DNA of 64,000 nt from Chloroherpetonaceae bacterium (GTDB lineage Bacteria > Bacteroidota > Chlorobiia > Chlorobiales > Thermochlorobacteraceae): positions 66,146 to 130,145 of the forward strand of contig JANRJQ010000010.1 of assembly GCA_033763895.1 (NCBI GenBank). The letters run 5' to 3'. Under the pieces are notes generated by a model that searched no databases, was not told where the DNA came from, and saw nothing but the letters and a program-made list of their open reading frames with translations. Shown here piece by piece: positions 27,774 to 38,000 of the stretch. How positions within the stretch are numbered: position 1 is the first letter of the stretch; each line of letters opens with the position of its first letter. A program made the translations under genes and the position numbers.

Positions 27774-28421
27774 TTAAGCGGACCCTTTTCGACCAGATTT
27801 CACCGTTTTCGGCGCACTTTGTTTTGGGTTACTGTTAAACCCTTGTTTCGTACCGGGCTTTCCTGTTTGCTTTATCTCGGCAGCCTGTGGAAGGATCGGT
27901 GGAGATGCAACTGGAGTCGCCGGAGGTGAAGCAGGCGGGAGGGCATCCTTTGGATGTTTTGCCGGAAGATCGACCAATCCTCGGCCGGCTTTTGTCAGCT
28001 TACCAGCAGCTTTCAATTCATTCAAGGTTGCGTCCAAAACCCCATTGATAAATTTTCCGCTTTTTTCAGTGCTAAACTTTTTCGAGATTTCTATGGCTTC
28101 GTTTATTGAAACCTTTGGTGGAACATCATCCATAAAGAGAATTTCGGAGATTGCCATTCTCATCAAGTTTTTATCAATAACCGCCATTCGGGAAAGCTCC
28201 CAATTATCGGCGTGTTTTGAAATAAAGGTATCTATTGTGGGAAGATTATTGAAAACGCCATTAATAATTTTGTAAGTGAATTCTTTTGCCTTTTCATCGG
28301 TGAGCAGTTCTTCAGGTAAAATCCCTTCTGCAACTTTTTGGATGGGTTCCTTTCGTAATTCAACCGCAAAAAGGACTTGCATAATGCATTCGCGGGCGAG
28401 GCGGCGACTAAAAGTGGACAT
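27774..28421 (-). CDS. nusB: Transcription antitermination factor NusB with long C-terminal tail
   Basis: Component of the rRNA antitermination complex. The NusB fold covers residues ~1-140: RRLARECIMQVLFAVEL at the start, WELSRMAVIDKNLMRMAISE in the centre, and PPKVSINEAIEISKKFSTE with KFINGVLDATL near the end. NusB is usually about 140 residues; this one is 215, with an extra Pro/Ala/Lys-rich low-complexity tail (for example ALPPASPPATPVASPP and ending VKSGRKGSA). The frame is clean, so the tail is not a sequencing frameshift. It lies 122 bp downstream of the Ig-like lipoprotein gene and just before the phosphatase gene. Confidence 0.94.
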   Translation of the reverse strand: MSTFSRRLARECIMQVLFAVELRKEPIQKVAEGILPEELLTDEKAKEFTYKIINGVFNNLPTIDTFISKHADNWELSRMAVIDKNLMRMAISEILFMDDVPPKVSINEAIEISKKFSTEKSGKFINGVLDATLNELKAAGKLTKAGRGLVDLPAKHPKDALPPASPPATPVASPPILPQAAEIKQTGKPGTKQGFNSNPKQSAPKTVKSGRKGSA

Positions 28422-28542
28422 AATTAAAAGAACTGGTTTATTTCAAAGTGACTTTGCTTATGCGAATCAATTATTCAAAGTTACAAATATTTCTAACGAA
28501 TTGAACGCTTATCAATAAGAAAATTCAAAGGTGTGGCCTCGA

Positions 28543-30384
28543 TCAAGGCAGTTGGAATTGAAGAGAAGGGGCGTTTGTTTTCCAACGCCTACGTATTCGA
28601 ATGCTATCTTCACCAATAACAAAAGGGGATGCTAGACGGTAAGGAGAAAGTGACCCTGAATTCCATTCAAGAGTATCGGTGCTTGTTTCAAAAGCAGAAA
28701 TAAAATATCGCCCCTCGGGAAGCCGAGGAAACACAAAGGGGGATTTCCCTAATGAATCGTTGCGTGCAGAGGCGAAAGAGTAGCGGGTACGATAGCGAAT
28801 ACCTTCTCCAATGAATTCCGCAACAATAATGCCTTCTCTCTTAGTCTTTTTGCTCTTTCCGTCCTCAGAATTATTAAAACGAGAACTTTTCAAAATTAAA
28901 CCCTCCATTTCACCAAATTCATCACTCGACGCTGTGGTAAAAAAAATGGTAAATGTGGTGTCTTGAATTGGGTTTCCTAAAACACCCAAAAGTTTTTTGC
29001 CTGATACCACCAAATTATAAGAAGCGCCGAAGGAAAATCCCTTTTTCGGGCGCAGTTCAAATCGGCTCGCGTGAATCGGGTTGATGATTAAATCTAACGG
29101 CGAGGCCGAGCGATTTTCAAAAAGTTGAACGGCGGTTTCAAGACTTTTTCGGCGAATGGGGTGAAGAAAGGAAAGAGTAATAATTCCTTCAGTGGGAGAT
29201 GGTGTAAATCGTAAAAAATTGCCTTGGCTGCTATCCGTTGGAAAAGAGGAAAGGCGAAGCGGGAGCGTATCGGCTGTAAGCGGCCGTAAAGGGGTGCTCC
29301 GAGGTTCAGGTGTTTGATAGTCTCGCGGGTCGGTTTCGAAGCTTAGGGTATCGATTTGAACCGCATCCGTTGAATCTGCTTGACGGGAAAATTGTGAAGA
29401 TTGAATCAGCGCATATTGATGGCGAGCTGGAAGCGAATCACAAAAAACTGCGATTAAATCGCTTGCTGAAGGTACGGCTGTAAAATCGAATACGCGTTTG
29501 TTTTCGCCTGTGGTTTTATCGACGATTTGTAATGACATTTTGCTCAAAAACTGCGGTTCCGGAGGGGATGAATATTGAATTAAAAGGCGGCCGTGATCTA
29601 TCGCCTTTGCCGCGCGGAATTCAGCCTTTTGAGCAAGGCTTGTTGCAAAAAGTTTGATCAATACTTTCTCGTTTCCTGTTTTAACATTGAGAGAGGGTAG
29701 GCCAAATGGTTCATCGGGTTCGAGTCTGCGATTTTGGTTTTTATCTTCAAAGGAGAAAAGCAAATAATTTCCTTCTTGAAGATAACTTAGCTCGAAACCA
29801 CCGAGTTCATCCGTTTGAGCAATGTAATCCGGTGTTTGTGAATTCAGAGATAGGGTATCAAGGTTTAATAAACTATCAGCCACAAATGCAAACACTGTTG
29901 CACCTTTAAGCCTTCGATTGTTCACTCCAAAAACCGTTCCTGAAATTTTTCCAGAGTCAATGACGGCACCCGTTGAAAAGGCAAAAGTGAATGATTTCGG
30001 AATCGGATTTCCACGAAAATCTTTGAGCGCATTGGTAACAGTGTAGGTATAAGTCCGGTTTGGTTTGAGGGGTTCTTCAAAAATGATTTCTACTTCTTTT
30101 CCACTCCACACAATTTCGTATTCAGAAACCGTTGGTGCGAATACAAGTGCCGATTGGAGCGATGAGCGATTCATATACTTATCAAATTCTATGGTAATTC
30201 GATCGCCCTTAAAATAAACGGTTCCGGAATCCGGTTTTACCGTAAGTACCTTTGGGGGTGTGGTATCGCCCGGGCCACCACTTGGGGCCTGATCAAATGC
30301 ACAGCTACTCCATTGTGCCACTCCAACAATAAGTGTTAATAGGAAAGTAAGTGTGTATGAAAATCGTGTTCTCTTTTTTGGCAC
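28543..30384 (-). CDS. Lipoprotein with N-terminal Ig-like (Big_5) domain
   Basis: A 613-residue exported protein. The signal sequence ends in VAQWSSC, a lipobox, followed by the sequence SGGPGDTTPPKVLTVKPDSG that typically opens the bacterial Ig-like Big_5 domain in Bacteroidota and Chlorobi. This domain runs to about residue 140 (ending KSFTFAFSTGAVID). A carboxypeptidase-regulatory-like segment follows (KISGTVFGVNNRRLKGATVFA ... LLFSFEDKNQNRRLEPDEP). A second Big_5-like stretch lies at ~385-485. Such proteins are widespread but of unknown function, likely outer-membrane attached. It is divergent from the small ORF/comM side. Confidence 0.85.
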   Translation of the reverse strand: MPKKRTRFSYTLTFLLTLIVGVAQWSSCAFDQAPSGGPGDTTPPKVLTVKPDSGTVYFKGDRITIEFDKYMNRSSLQSALVFAPTVSEYEIVWSGKEVEIIFEEPLKPNRTYTYTVTNALKDFRGNPIPKSFTFAFSTGAVIDSGKISGTVFGVNNRRLKGATVFAFVADSLLNLDTLSLNSQTPDYIAQTDELGGFELSYLQEGNYLLFSFEDKNQNRRLEPDEPFGLPSLNVKTGNEKVLIKLFATSLAQKAEFRAAKAIDHGRLLIQYSSPPEPQFLSKMSLQIVDKTTGENKRVFDFTAVPSASDLIAVFCDSLPARHQYALIQSSQFSRQADSTDAVQIDTLSFETDPRDYQTPEPRSTPLRPLTADTLPLRLSSFPTDSSQGNFLRFTPSPTEGIITLSFLHPIRRKSLETAVQLFENRSASPLDLIINPIHASRFELRPKKGFSFGASYNLVVSGKKLLGVLGNPIQDTTFTIFFTTASSDEFGEMEGLILKSSRFNNSEDGKSKKTKREGIIVAEFIGEGIRYRTRYSFASARNDSLGKSPFVFPRLPEGRYFISAFETSTDTLEWNSGSLSPYRLASPFVIGEDSIRIRRRWKTNAPSLQFQLP

Positions 30385-30467
30385 AAGTGACCCTTAAACC
30401 AGATAATTGATTAAGCTTATTTGAATGCAAAAAAACTTCAAACGAAAACGAAAGGGAAATAAAGGAA

Positions 30468-30563
30468 ATGCGAAAAAAATCATTCACCCGTGTTCATCTT
30501 CCTAAAGATAGAGTAACGGCGAAAATTATGTGTGGTCGATTGGTCGGCTTTTTTTATCTTTAG
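30468..30563 (+). CDS. Candidate small ORF (31 residues) upstream of comM
   Basis: ATG 30468 opens a 31-codon frame encoding a basic peptide (MRKKSFTRVHLPKDR..., ending GRLVGFFYL). AAAGGAA directly before the ATG could be a ribosome binding site, although the spacing is short. The ORF stop overlaps a small hairpin with a T-run (30535-30555), and a stronger terminator follows at 30575-30610. It thus looks like a self-contained mini transcription unit in the divergent spacer. No family is recognised. It may be a leader peptide for comM, a real small protein, or chance. Confidence 0.35.
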   Translation: MRKKSFTRVHLPKDRVTAKIMCGRLVGFFYL

Positions 30564-30574
30564 AGCGATTGAAA

Positions 30575-30610
30575 AAAGGAGTGCCTTAAACTGCGCTCCT
30601 TTATTTTTTT
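30575..30610 (+). terminator. Rho-independent terminator between the small ORF and comM
   Basis: A 10-bp stem (AAAGGAGTGC / GCGCTCCTTT, one G-U pair) with an 8-base loop is followed by ATTTTTTT on the plus strand. The A-run before it gives a U-run on the minus strand too. It sits 45 bp before the comM ATG, where no annotated gene ends, so it either terminates the small ORF or acts as an attenuator. Confidence 0.75.
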
Positions 30611-30654
30611 GTCGAATTTTTTCGTAAGGTCAAATATCGAAGAACGGGTCAAAT

Positions 30655-32223
30655 ATGCTCTCACAGCTTTATTCCGCCGCTGTTCAAGGGGTGGATGCGT
30701 TAAAGATTGAAGTTGAAACCAATTTGGATAATGCGGTTCCAATGTTTGTGGTTGTCGGTTTACCCGATAGTGCCATTAAGGAAAGTAGGGAGCGAGTTTT
30801 AACCGCGTTGAAAAATGCAGGGTTTGCAATCCCTCCAAAAAAAATCACTGTGAATTTAGCGCCTGCAGATGTTCGTAAAGAGGGAACGGCTTTTGATTTA
30901 CCCATTGCAATGGGCATTTTGGCTTGCACAGGTGTGATTGAAACGGAAAGTTTACGCAAAACACTCATCTTAGGAGAATTGGCTTTGGATGGGGCTTTGC
31001 GTCCGGTTTCAGGGGTACTACCAATGGCAATTATGGCTTCTAAAGAAGGTCTCACTTCGGTCATTTTACCAAAGGAGAATGCCCGTGAAGCGGCCGTTGT
31101 TGGGGCAATGGGAAAAGAGATAAAGATATTTGGCGTTGGCTCGCTTGCAGAGTCTGTTGAGGTTTTGAATAAACTTTCAACCGAGCCGGAGTCGCTTAGG
31201 CCAGAGGAAGTTCGTTCAAATGAAGTGTTTCGAAATGTCGCGCATTACTCGGTTGATTTTGCCGATATCAAAGGGCAAGCTGAGGCGAAGAAAGCAATGG
31301 AAATTGCAGCAGCCGGTGGGCATAATATTCTTTTGATAGGGCCGCCGGGAAGCGGGAAGACAATGCTCTCAAAGGCGTTGGTTGGAATTTTACCGCCGAT
31401 GCTTTTTGAAGAGGCACTTGAAACGACAAAAATTTATTCAGTAGCTGGGTTATTACCCGGAAATACAGCGCTTGTTACGGCACGCCCGTTTCGAAGCCCA
31501 CATCATACTTCGAGCAGTGTTGCGCTGATTGGTGGTGGAAACTTGGCAAAGCCCGGGGAAGTAAGCCTTGCCAATAATGGCGTTCTTTTTTTAGACGAAT
31601 TGCCAGAGTTTTCTCGGACGACGCTTGAAGTAATGCGTCAGCCCTTGGAAGATCGAGAAGTAACGATTTCACGAGCGGCGATTTCACTGCGTTATCCGGC
31701 GAGGTTTATGCTTGTGGCAGCAATGAATCCAAGCCCCGCAGGCGCGTTAAAAGACGACAGTGGGAACTTAACAGCGTCTCCGCAGCAGATTCAGCGGTAT
31801 CTCTCGCGAATTTCGGGGCCTCTACTTGATCGAATTGATATTCATATTGATGTGCCTAAAGTGGAACATCAAGAATTGCTTTCAAAAAATTTGGCTGAAG
31901 ATTCGATTTCGGTAAGAGCTCGGGTCATTGAAGCTCGCGAAATTCAACAACGGCGGTTTATAAATCATCGTGAACAAGGGATTTTTTCAAATGCGCAAAT
32001 GGATGCAAAACTTATTCGTGAGTTTTGCAAACTTGATGAGAAATCGGAGCAGAAATTACTTGAAAGTATGAAACGATTGAATCTCTCCGCTCGTGCGCAT
32101 GACCGAATCTTAAAAGTTAGCCGAACAATTGCCGATTTGGATAAATCGGAATCAATCAGCATTAAACATTTGGCGCAAGCCATTCAATATCGAAGCCTTG
32201 ATCGTGAGTTTTGGAATTCTTAA
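30655..32223 (+). CDS. comM: YifB/ComM-family Mg-chelatase-like AAA+ ATPase
   Basis: A 522-residue hexameric helicase of the ComM family; in Vibrio and other bacteria ComM promotes branch migration during natural transformation. The N-terminal ~170 residues form the Lon-like domain (VVGLPDSAIKESRERV, then PADVRKEGTAFDLPIAMG). Walker A GPPGSGKT is at 229-236, Walker B GVLFLDELPEF follows, and the Mg-chelatase sensor regions include FMLVAAMNPSP and RISGPLLDRIDIHIDVP. The family's zinc-binding Cys motif after NPSP is absent here (the sequence reads AGALKDDSGNLTASP), which occurs in some members. It is followed after 24 bp by the GH2-like gene. Confidence 0.93.
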   Translation: MLSQLYSAAVQGVDALKIEVETNLDNAVPMFVVVGLPDSAIKESRERVLTALKNAGFAIPPKKITVNLAPADVRKEGTAFDLPIAMGILACTGVIETESLRKTLILGELALDGALRPVSGVLPMAIMASKEGLTSVILPKENAREAAVVGAMGKEIKIFGVGSLAESVEVLNKLSTEPESLRPEEVRSNEVFRNVAHYSVDFADIKGQAEAKKAMEIAAAGGHNILLIGPPGSGKTMLSKALVGILPPMLFEEALETTKIYSVAGLLPGNTALVTARPFRSPHHTSSSVALIGGGNLAKPGEVSLANNGVLFLDELPEFSRTTLEVMRQPLEDREVTISRAAISLRYPARFMLVAAMNPSPAGALKDDSGNLTASPQQIQRYLSRISGPLLDRIDIHIDVPKVEHQELLSKNLAEDSISVRARVIEAREIQQRRFINHREQGIFSNAQMDAKLIREFCKLDEKSEQKLLESMKRLNLSARAHDRILKVSRTIADLDKSESISIKHLAQAIQYRSLDREFWNS

Positions 32224-32247
32224 GGAAAACCATAAGGTTCTTTCGCT

Positions 32248-34995
32248 TTGCGATCTGGGAAATTTCACACTTTAAGTATTAATCAAGTGTTTCAAATTCA
32301 AAAGAAAATTCAAAAAGGATTTACGAACACCTTCAATCTTCCAATTTTGAATAAGATTGCATTCAGAACGAATTGCGTTCTTTTTTTTGCATTCCTTTTT
32401 TCATTTGGTTCGTTAAGAGCACAGGAAGTCACTTTTTACGAAAATCCTGCGCTCCAAGGAGCGTTCAGGCAAGGTGGGGGCGTGTATTTCCCACTGTCTT
32501 CCAAGCAACCAAAAATCAACTTGAATGGAAGTTGGCAGGTGATTTTTCAAAATGGAAAATCAGAATCAGTTTCGGTTCCATCGTCAGTTCACGGTAAGGA
32601 GATTCTAAAATTTCAGCGCGAATTCGATTTACCGCGATGGGCAGAGGGAAAAGAGATTTCGCTTGTCTCTGAAGGAATTTCGAATCAATGCGAAATCTTT
32701 ATCAATGATCAGTTTATTCGGCTTCATGTAGGAAGCGGATCCCCTTTTCAATTGGTGATTCCGGCCGAGTATCTCCGATTTGGTGAAAAGAATTTGATTT
32801 CAATCACGGTTGACCCTAATCTTTACATTGATGGTTCAAGCATTCCGACGAGAGCCGAAGCTTATGACTATAAAAATTTCACCGGCATTTTTCGTGATAT
32901 TTATTTCACCATCAAACCTGAAATTCATTTCGAAGAAACCAAGATTATAACGGAATCTTTGGCGAGAGCTGCAGATAGTTCTATCTCTGCCTTGATTTCA
33001 GTTTCCACAAAAATAAAGTCGTTACCTCTTCAAAAAACTTCGCTTGATAACGATTCATTACGAAATGCAAAGTGTGTACTCTCGTTGTCGGTTTTTCAGA
33101 ATGATACACTCACGATTGTACGTTATCCTAAATTGATGACTTTTCAGTTGGCAGGAGATCGAATTTTTGCGGAATCGTTCTCGCTTACAGTCCCCTCCGT
33201 GAAACCTTGGAGACCAGAGTCGCCGAATTTGTATAGAGTGATTTTTGAATTACGAACCGAAGCCGGATTATTATTGGATGAAGCCGTTGTTTCTTTTGGA
33301 TTTAGAAAGATAGAAGTCAACAATGGGCGATTTTGCTTGAATTCAGAGCCGTTTCAATTGAAAGGGGTGACGGTTGCAGAACTAGACGAAACCGCGGGAA
33401 TATCGCTCTCCCGACAAATGATCTTGCGAGATGCACAAAGCGTAAAAACCTTAGGCGCAAATGCCGTTCGGTTCAGAAGAATTCCGGGGCCGGAGTGGCT
33501 TTCTTTGTGTGATAGTTTAGGGATATTTGTTTTGCTCGATTTTCCTGTAGATCGTGTTCCTTCACCTATACTTTCAACAAAACGCTTTTTAGAAAATGCG
33601 GTTGCTTATCAACGGCAAATTATCGCTGCGACACAACTTCATCCTTCAATTTTTGCTTACGGATTTGGAAGTGGGCTGGATCTTTCAGACCCAAAGTCGG
33701 CAGTTTATCTCGATTTTCTCAAAACGGCTTTTTCTCAACAAACCCGCGGGTTGTGCTTTTTTACGCCAAAAGAATTTGTCCCCGGAGATGATTTTTATCG
33801 AAAGGTCGATTTTCTTGGGTTGGGCATTTTTGAAGGAACCTTAAGCGAATTTGAAGAAAAGCTTCGTAAAGCAAGAGCCACGTTACCTGAGCCGATTCCT
33901 TTGGTGATAACAGAATATGGCACCCTCACTGAGCCTGATAACCATAACGGATACAGCGATACTCGCTCATTAGAGTATCAAGCAAAGTATGTGCTTGACC
34001 GGTATAAAGTAATTGCCGCGAAATCGCTTACGGAAACAGATGCCCCACCGCCGCTTGCCGGAAGTTTTTTTCAAACACTCTATGATTATCCCGTAGAGAT
34101 TGAATTGCTTTCTACTGCAGAACATTCAAATCCCTCACTACTTACAATGGGGCTTTTAACCAGCGCTCGAGAAAAGAAAGATGCCTTTCAAACCGTGAAG
34201 TTACTTTATGCTTCAGAGCGTGTTTATAATCCTCCAATCGGCAGTGCCGAAGAGGATTTCTCACCCTCGCTCATCATCACCAGCATTGTTCTAACCCTGA
34301 TTTTGATTTATCTCCTGAATTCAAACAAAAGAATTCGGGAAAATCTCCCTCGTTCACTAACGCGGCCATTCAGCTTGTATATGGATATACGGGATATGCG
34401 CATCTATAATTTTGACCCGATTGTTCTGAATGCCATTTTAGGGATGATTTGGTCTTCAAATCTCATTGCCATTCTTTATAGTGCACGATTGAGCCCGATA
34501 ACAGAATTTTGGCTTGGGCACATTTTTGGTAATGGTACTTTGAAAACTATTGTTAATGCCTTTATTCTTAATCCAATCCTTGGCGTTGTGGTTTTGGGGC
34601 TTTGCCTTTATTTATTCACATTTTTAATTGTTTATCTCATTCTATTCATTTTTTGGGTGATGGGAAAAACGCGCGTCAAATTTGTTCAAATTTCAAATTT
34701 GCTCACTTGGTCTTGCGGGCCGTGGTTCACCCTTGTATTTGCATCTGCTTTTATCGACCGGTTGGAGAGTAAGTTTTTCATTTTTACTGTATTGGCAATT
34801 TCGGCTGTCTTTTTTATCCTTTCTTGGATAAGGATTTTTAAGGGACTCTCAGTGATAACTGAAATAAGTAAAACAAAAATTTATATTGTCGGCCTTTTGC
34901 TTTTGGCATTTGTGATTGGTATTCCCGCATATACATTTAATAACAACCGCCAAACAACCGTTTATTTTAAATACTGGCAAAAAGAAAAGCCATAA
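32248..34995 (+). CDS. GH2-like protein fused to a C-terminal membrane domain (probable pseudoenzyme)
   Basis: Up to 915 residues from TTG 32248; a TTG at 32347 would give a better signal peptide (KIAFRTNCVLFFAFLFSFGS). Residues ~90-220 resemble the GH2 sugar-binding jelly roll, ~230-365 the Ig-like domain (with SLTVPSVKPWRPESPNLY), and ~370-620 a TIM barrel (GVTVAELDE, then HPSIFAYGFGSGLDL). The expected nucleophile Glu is present in LVITEYGT (Glu556). At the acid/base position the usual NE pair is replaced by Ser475-Gly476, so normal retaining hydrolysis looks impossible. From residue ~672 there are about six hydrophobic helices resembling a Yip1-like membrane domain. The barrel should therefore lie outside the membrane. 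Lies between comM and smc. Confidence 0.8.
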   Translation: MRSGKFHTLSINQVFQIQKKIQKGFTNTFNLPILNKIAFRTNCVLFFAFLFSFGSLRAQEVTFYENPALQGAFRQGGGVYFPLSSKQPKINLNGSWQVIFQNGKSESVSVPSSVHGKEILKFQREFDLPRWAEGKEISLVSEGISNQCEIFINDQFIRLHVGSGSPFQLVIPAEYLRFGEKNLISITVDPNLYIDGSSIPTRAEAYDYKNFTGIFRDIYFTIKPEIHFEETKIITESLARAADSSISALISVSTKIKSLPLQKTSLDNDSLRNAKCVLSLSVFQNDTLTIVRYPKLMTFQLAGDRIFAESFSLTVPSVKPWRPESPNLYRVIFELRTEAGLLLDEAVVSFGFRKIEVNNGRFCLNSEPFQLKGVTVAELDETAGISLSRQMILRDAQSVKTLGANAVRFRRIPGPEWLSLCDSLGIFVLLDFPVDRVPSPILSTKRFLENAVAYQRQIIAATQLHPSIFAYGFGSGLDLSDPKSAVYLDFLKTAFSQQTRGLCFFTPKEFVPGDDFYRKVDFLGLGIFEGTLSEFEEKLRKARATLPEPIPLVITEYGTLTEPDNHNGYSDTRSLEYQAKYVLDRYKVIAAKSLTETDAPPPLAGSFFQTLYDYPVEIELLSTAEHSNPSLLTMGLLTSAREKKDAFQTVKLLYASERVYNPPIGSAEEDFSPSLIITSIVLTLILIYLLNSNKRIRENLPRSLTRPFSLYMDIRDMRIYNFDPIVLNAILGMIWSSNLIAILYSARLSPITEFWLGHIFGNGTLKTIVNAFILNPILGVVVLGLCLYLFTFLIVYLILFIFWVMGKTRVKFVQISNLLTWSCGPWFTLVFASAFIDRLESKFFIFTVLAISAVFFILSWIRIFKGLSVITEISKTKIYIVGLLLLAFVIGIPAYTFNNNRQTTVYFKYWQKEKP

Positions 34996-35075
34996 GATGC
35001 CGTGAGGCGAATGTAGAAATTAGCCAAAAGGCGACGGAACAAATATTGAGTTTAATGTAAATCCAAAAAGAAAGA

Positions 35076-38000
35076 ATGTACCTTTCGAAATTAGAAGTTT
35101 TCGGTTTCAAGAGTTTTGCGCAACGGATAAATCTTCGCTTTGATAGCGGGCTTACAGCCATCGTAGGTCCGAATGGATGTGGAAAAACAAACATTGTCGA
35201 TGCCATTCGTTGGGCACTTGGAGAGCAAAAGTCTTCGGTGCTTCGTTCTGAAAAAATGGAAAATGTAATTTTTAATGGAACTAAGGCTCGAAAGCCTCTT
35301 GGGATGTCTGAAGTAACGATTACCATCGAAAACACCAAAAAGATTTTGCCCTCTGAATACACCGAGGTTGCGATTACGCGCAGACTCTATCGAAATGGCG
35401 ATAGCGAGTATCTTCTCAATAAGGTTCCTTGCCGATTGAAAGATATTCAAAACCTCTTTGTCGATACCGGAATGGGAAGCGATGCTTATTCAGTGATTGA
35501 ACTGAAGATGATCGAACAGATTCTTTCAGAAAACGCCAGTGAAAGACGAAAGTTATTCGAAGAAGCTGCGGGAATATCGAAATACAAACAGAGACGCAAG
35601 CAAACTTTCAGCAAACTTGAAACCACTTCTCAAGATCTTGCTCGCGTGAAGGATATCGTAATAGAAGTTGAAAAGAAAGTAGGGAGCCTTGAGCGTCAGG
35701 CAAAAAAAGCGGAACAGGCAAAAAGTATTCGCGTTGAACTCCGCGGCCTCGAGATTGATGTTGCAGAAAGAACTCTATTTGACCTTACGAAAAAAAAGGC
35801 ACCACTTCAACTTTCATTAAATGACGAGGAACGAAAACATACCGAACTGACGGGGTTACTTGCCGAGCTTGATAAAGAAGCCGGCGAAAAATCTGTTGCC
35901 GTTTCTGATAGAGAAAAGGAATTGAGCGCACTTCAAAAGGAACTTCAGTATAAGCAAGAACTTGTGGTTCAAACCGAGAAGCAAATGCTTGAAAATGAAA
36001 CCAGACGGAAGTCGATTTCTGAATTGGTTGCGCGTTCCGAAAAAGAAAGTGCGTTTTTTAGAGAGCGTATATCACAAATTCTTGAGGAGCGCGAAAAGTT
36101 GAATTTGATTCTTGAGGAAAAATCAATTGAGCGAAATGAAGCCAAAGCTGCCCTCGAAAAAATGCAGGCAGAGTATCAGGAGCAAGGTCAGGCCCTGCGC
36201 GAAAGTCGGTCATTGCTGGAATCGACGAGAACTCATCGACAAAGAATTGCAAATGAAATTTCGAAGTTGAAATTGGAGTCTCAAACATTTGAAAACAGAA
36301 TTGAAAGTTTTGAAACTCAAATTGCAAGGCAAGCAGAGCGAAAAGCATTTTTACAATCACAACTCGACTCCCGCGCAAGCGAAGTGAACGCCCTTGAAAC
36401 CCGCCTCGCAGAAGCGAAACTTGGGCTTGCCTCGGCTGAAGAAGAACTCAGCAATGCAATTGTAACTCGCCAATCACTTGAAAAGGAAATCGCTCAAAAA
36501 AAAGAGCAACTCTTGCAAGTGCGAGCCGACTACAATTCAAAAAATGCGCGCATTGAGTTTCTTCGATCGTTGCTTGAAAGTTATGAAGGGCTTCCCGAGG
36601 GAGTGAAGTTTCTTGACAAACAGGTGCTGAACGGCAATGATCGTAAATATGGCTTGGGAACGCTCTCCGATTTAATTTCGACGGATGAGGCTTATGCAAT
36701 GGCTGTGAATGCAGCACTTGGTGAAGCACAGAATTATTATGTTTCACGCTCTTTGCCAGAGGCCCTTGCTGCAATTTCAGAGTTAAAATCTTCTTCGAAG
36801 GGGAAATTGACATTTATCGTTTTGGATCAAATCGGTGATGTCCCCGCCCTTCAGATTCCGGAAGGATTCACGAGTATCGAAAGTTTGATTCGTTCAAAAA
36901 ATGAAATTCGCCCACTGCTTCGGCTCTTGCTAACAAATATGGTGCTTGCGGAGTCGCTGACGGCCGCCCAAGAAGCGGCAAAATCGCAACCCGGATTCAC
37001 CTATTGCACACCCGAGGGTGAGCGATTTGCTGCAAATGGTGTGATACGAGGCGGAAGCTTTTTGGCAACGGAGGGAATTCGTATCGGTAAACGCGAAGAA
37101 ATGGAGCGGTTGGTTTCTGAGAAGTTGCGCCTTGAAGGTGAACTGACAGAATTAAAATCTCAAATCGAAGATCGCTCGAGGCGGTTGGAATCAACAACAC
37201 TGATTTTATTTGAACAAAAAGTGCGCGTTGCCAATCAAAGCTTGAATGAAATTGAAAAAAAACTCTCTCAAATACACTTCGAGCAAAAATCTTACAAAGA
37301 TGAAATTACATTAATACAAACCAGCGAAGCTGCAGACAGAGCTGAATCCGAAAAACTGGCCATCCGCTTAGCTGAAATTGAACCGGTACTTCGTGGAAAA
37401 GAAAAAGAAGAAGCCGAAGAAACCGAAAAACTAAATATTGCTCTTGAATCCTTGACTGCTGAAGAGCGTGAAATCGAACTTGCCTCCGAAAAGGTTCAAC
37501 GACAAAATATTCAAGTTAAAGAAGCGGAGTATGAAGTAGAGCGAATTAGAACTGCATTGAATCAAAACGCTCAAGATGAAAAAAATTCAGAGCGGCAAAT
37601 TGAGCGTGCCAAGAGCGATATCCAAAACGCCAATGAAGAAGCTTTTCGTCTTTCAAGCGAACTTGAAACAATGACCAAAAATTTAGATTTGCTTACAACG
37701 GAGCGCAGCACTTTACGGCTACGCTTTGATGAGTTAGAAAAGGGCTACAGTCAGATGAAAGGGGAATTAACTCAAGCGGAATCAAAATTGCGTGAAGTTT
37801 CAAGAAGCCGAGAAGTGCTTACGCAAATCACATTAACCCTTCAAAAAGAATTGATGCAAATTAATCTTCAGGAAGAAAATCTAAAGCAAACCATCAAAAA
37901 TGAATATGAACTTGAGCTTGAATTGAAAGAGTTTCCTGAAGAAGAAAGTGAAACGGCACAAGCAAGCAAAACTGAAAAGGCAGAACGCGTTCAAACATTA

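Noticed and set aside
30384-30467. tRNA, riboswitch or other structured RNA in the comM divergent spacer
   Set aside because: No tRNA-like arms or known riboswitch core is visible; only AT-rich sequence before the small ORF.
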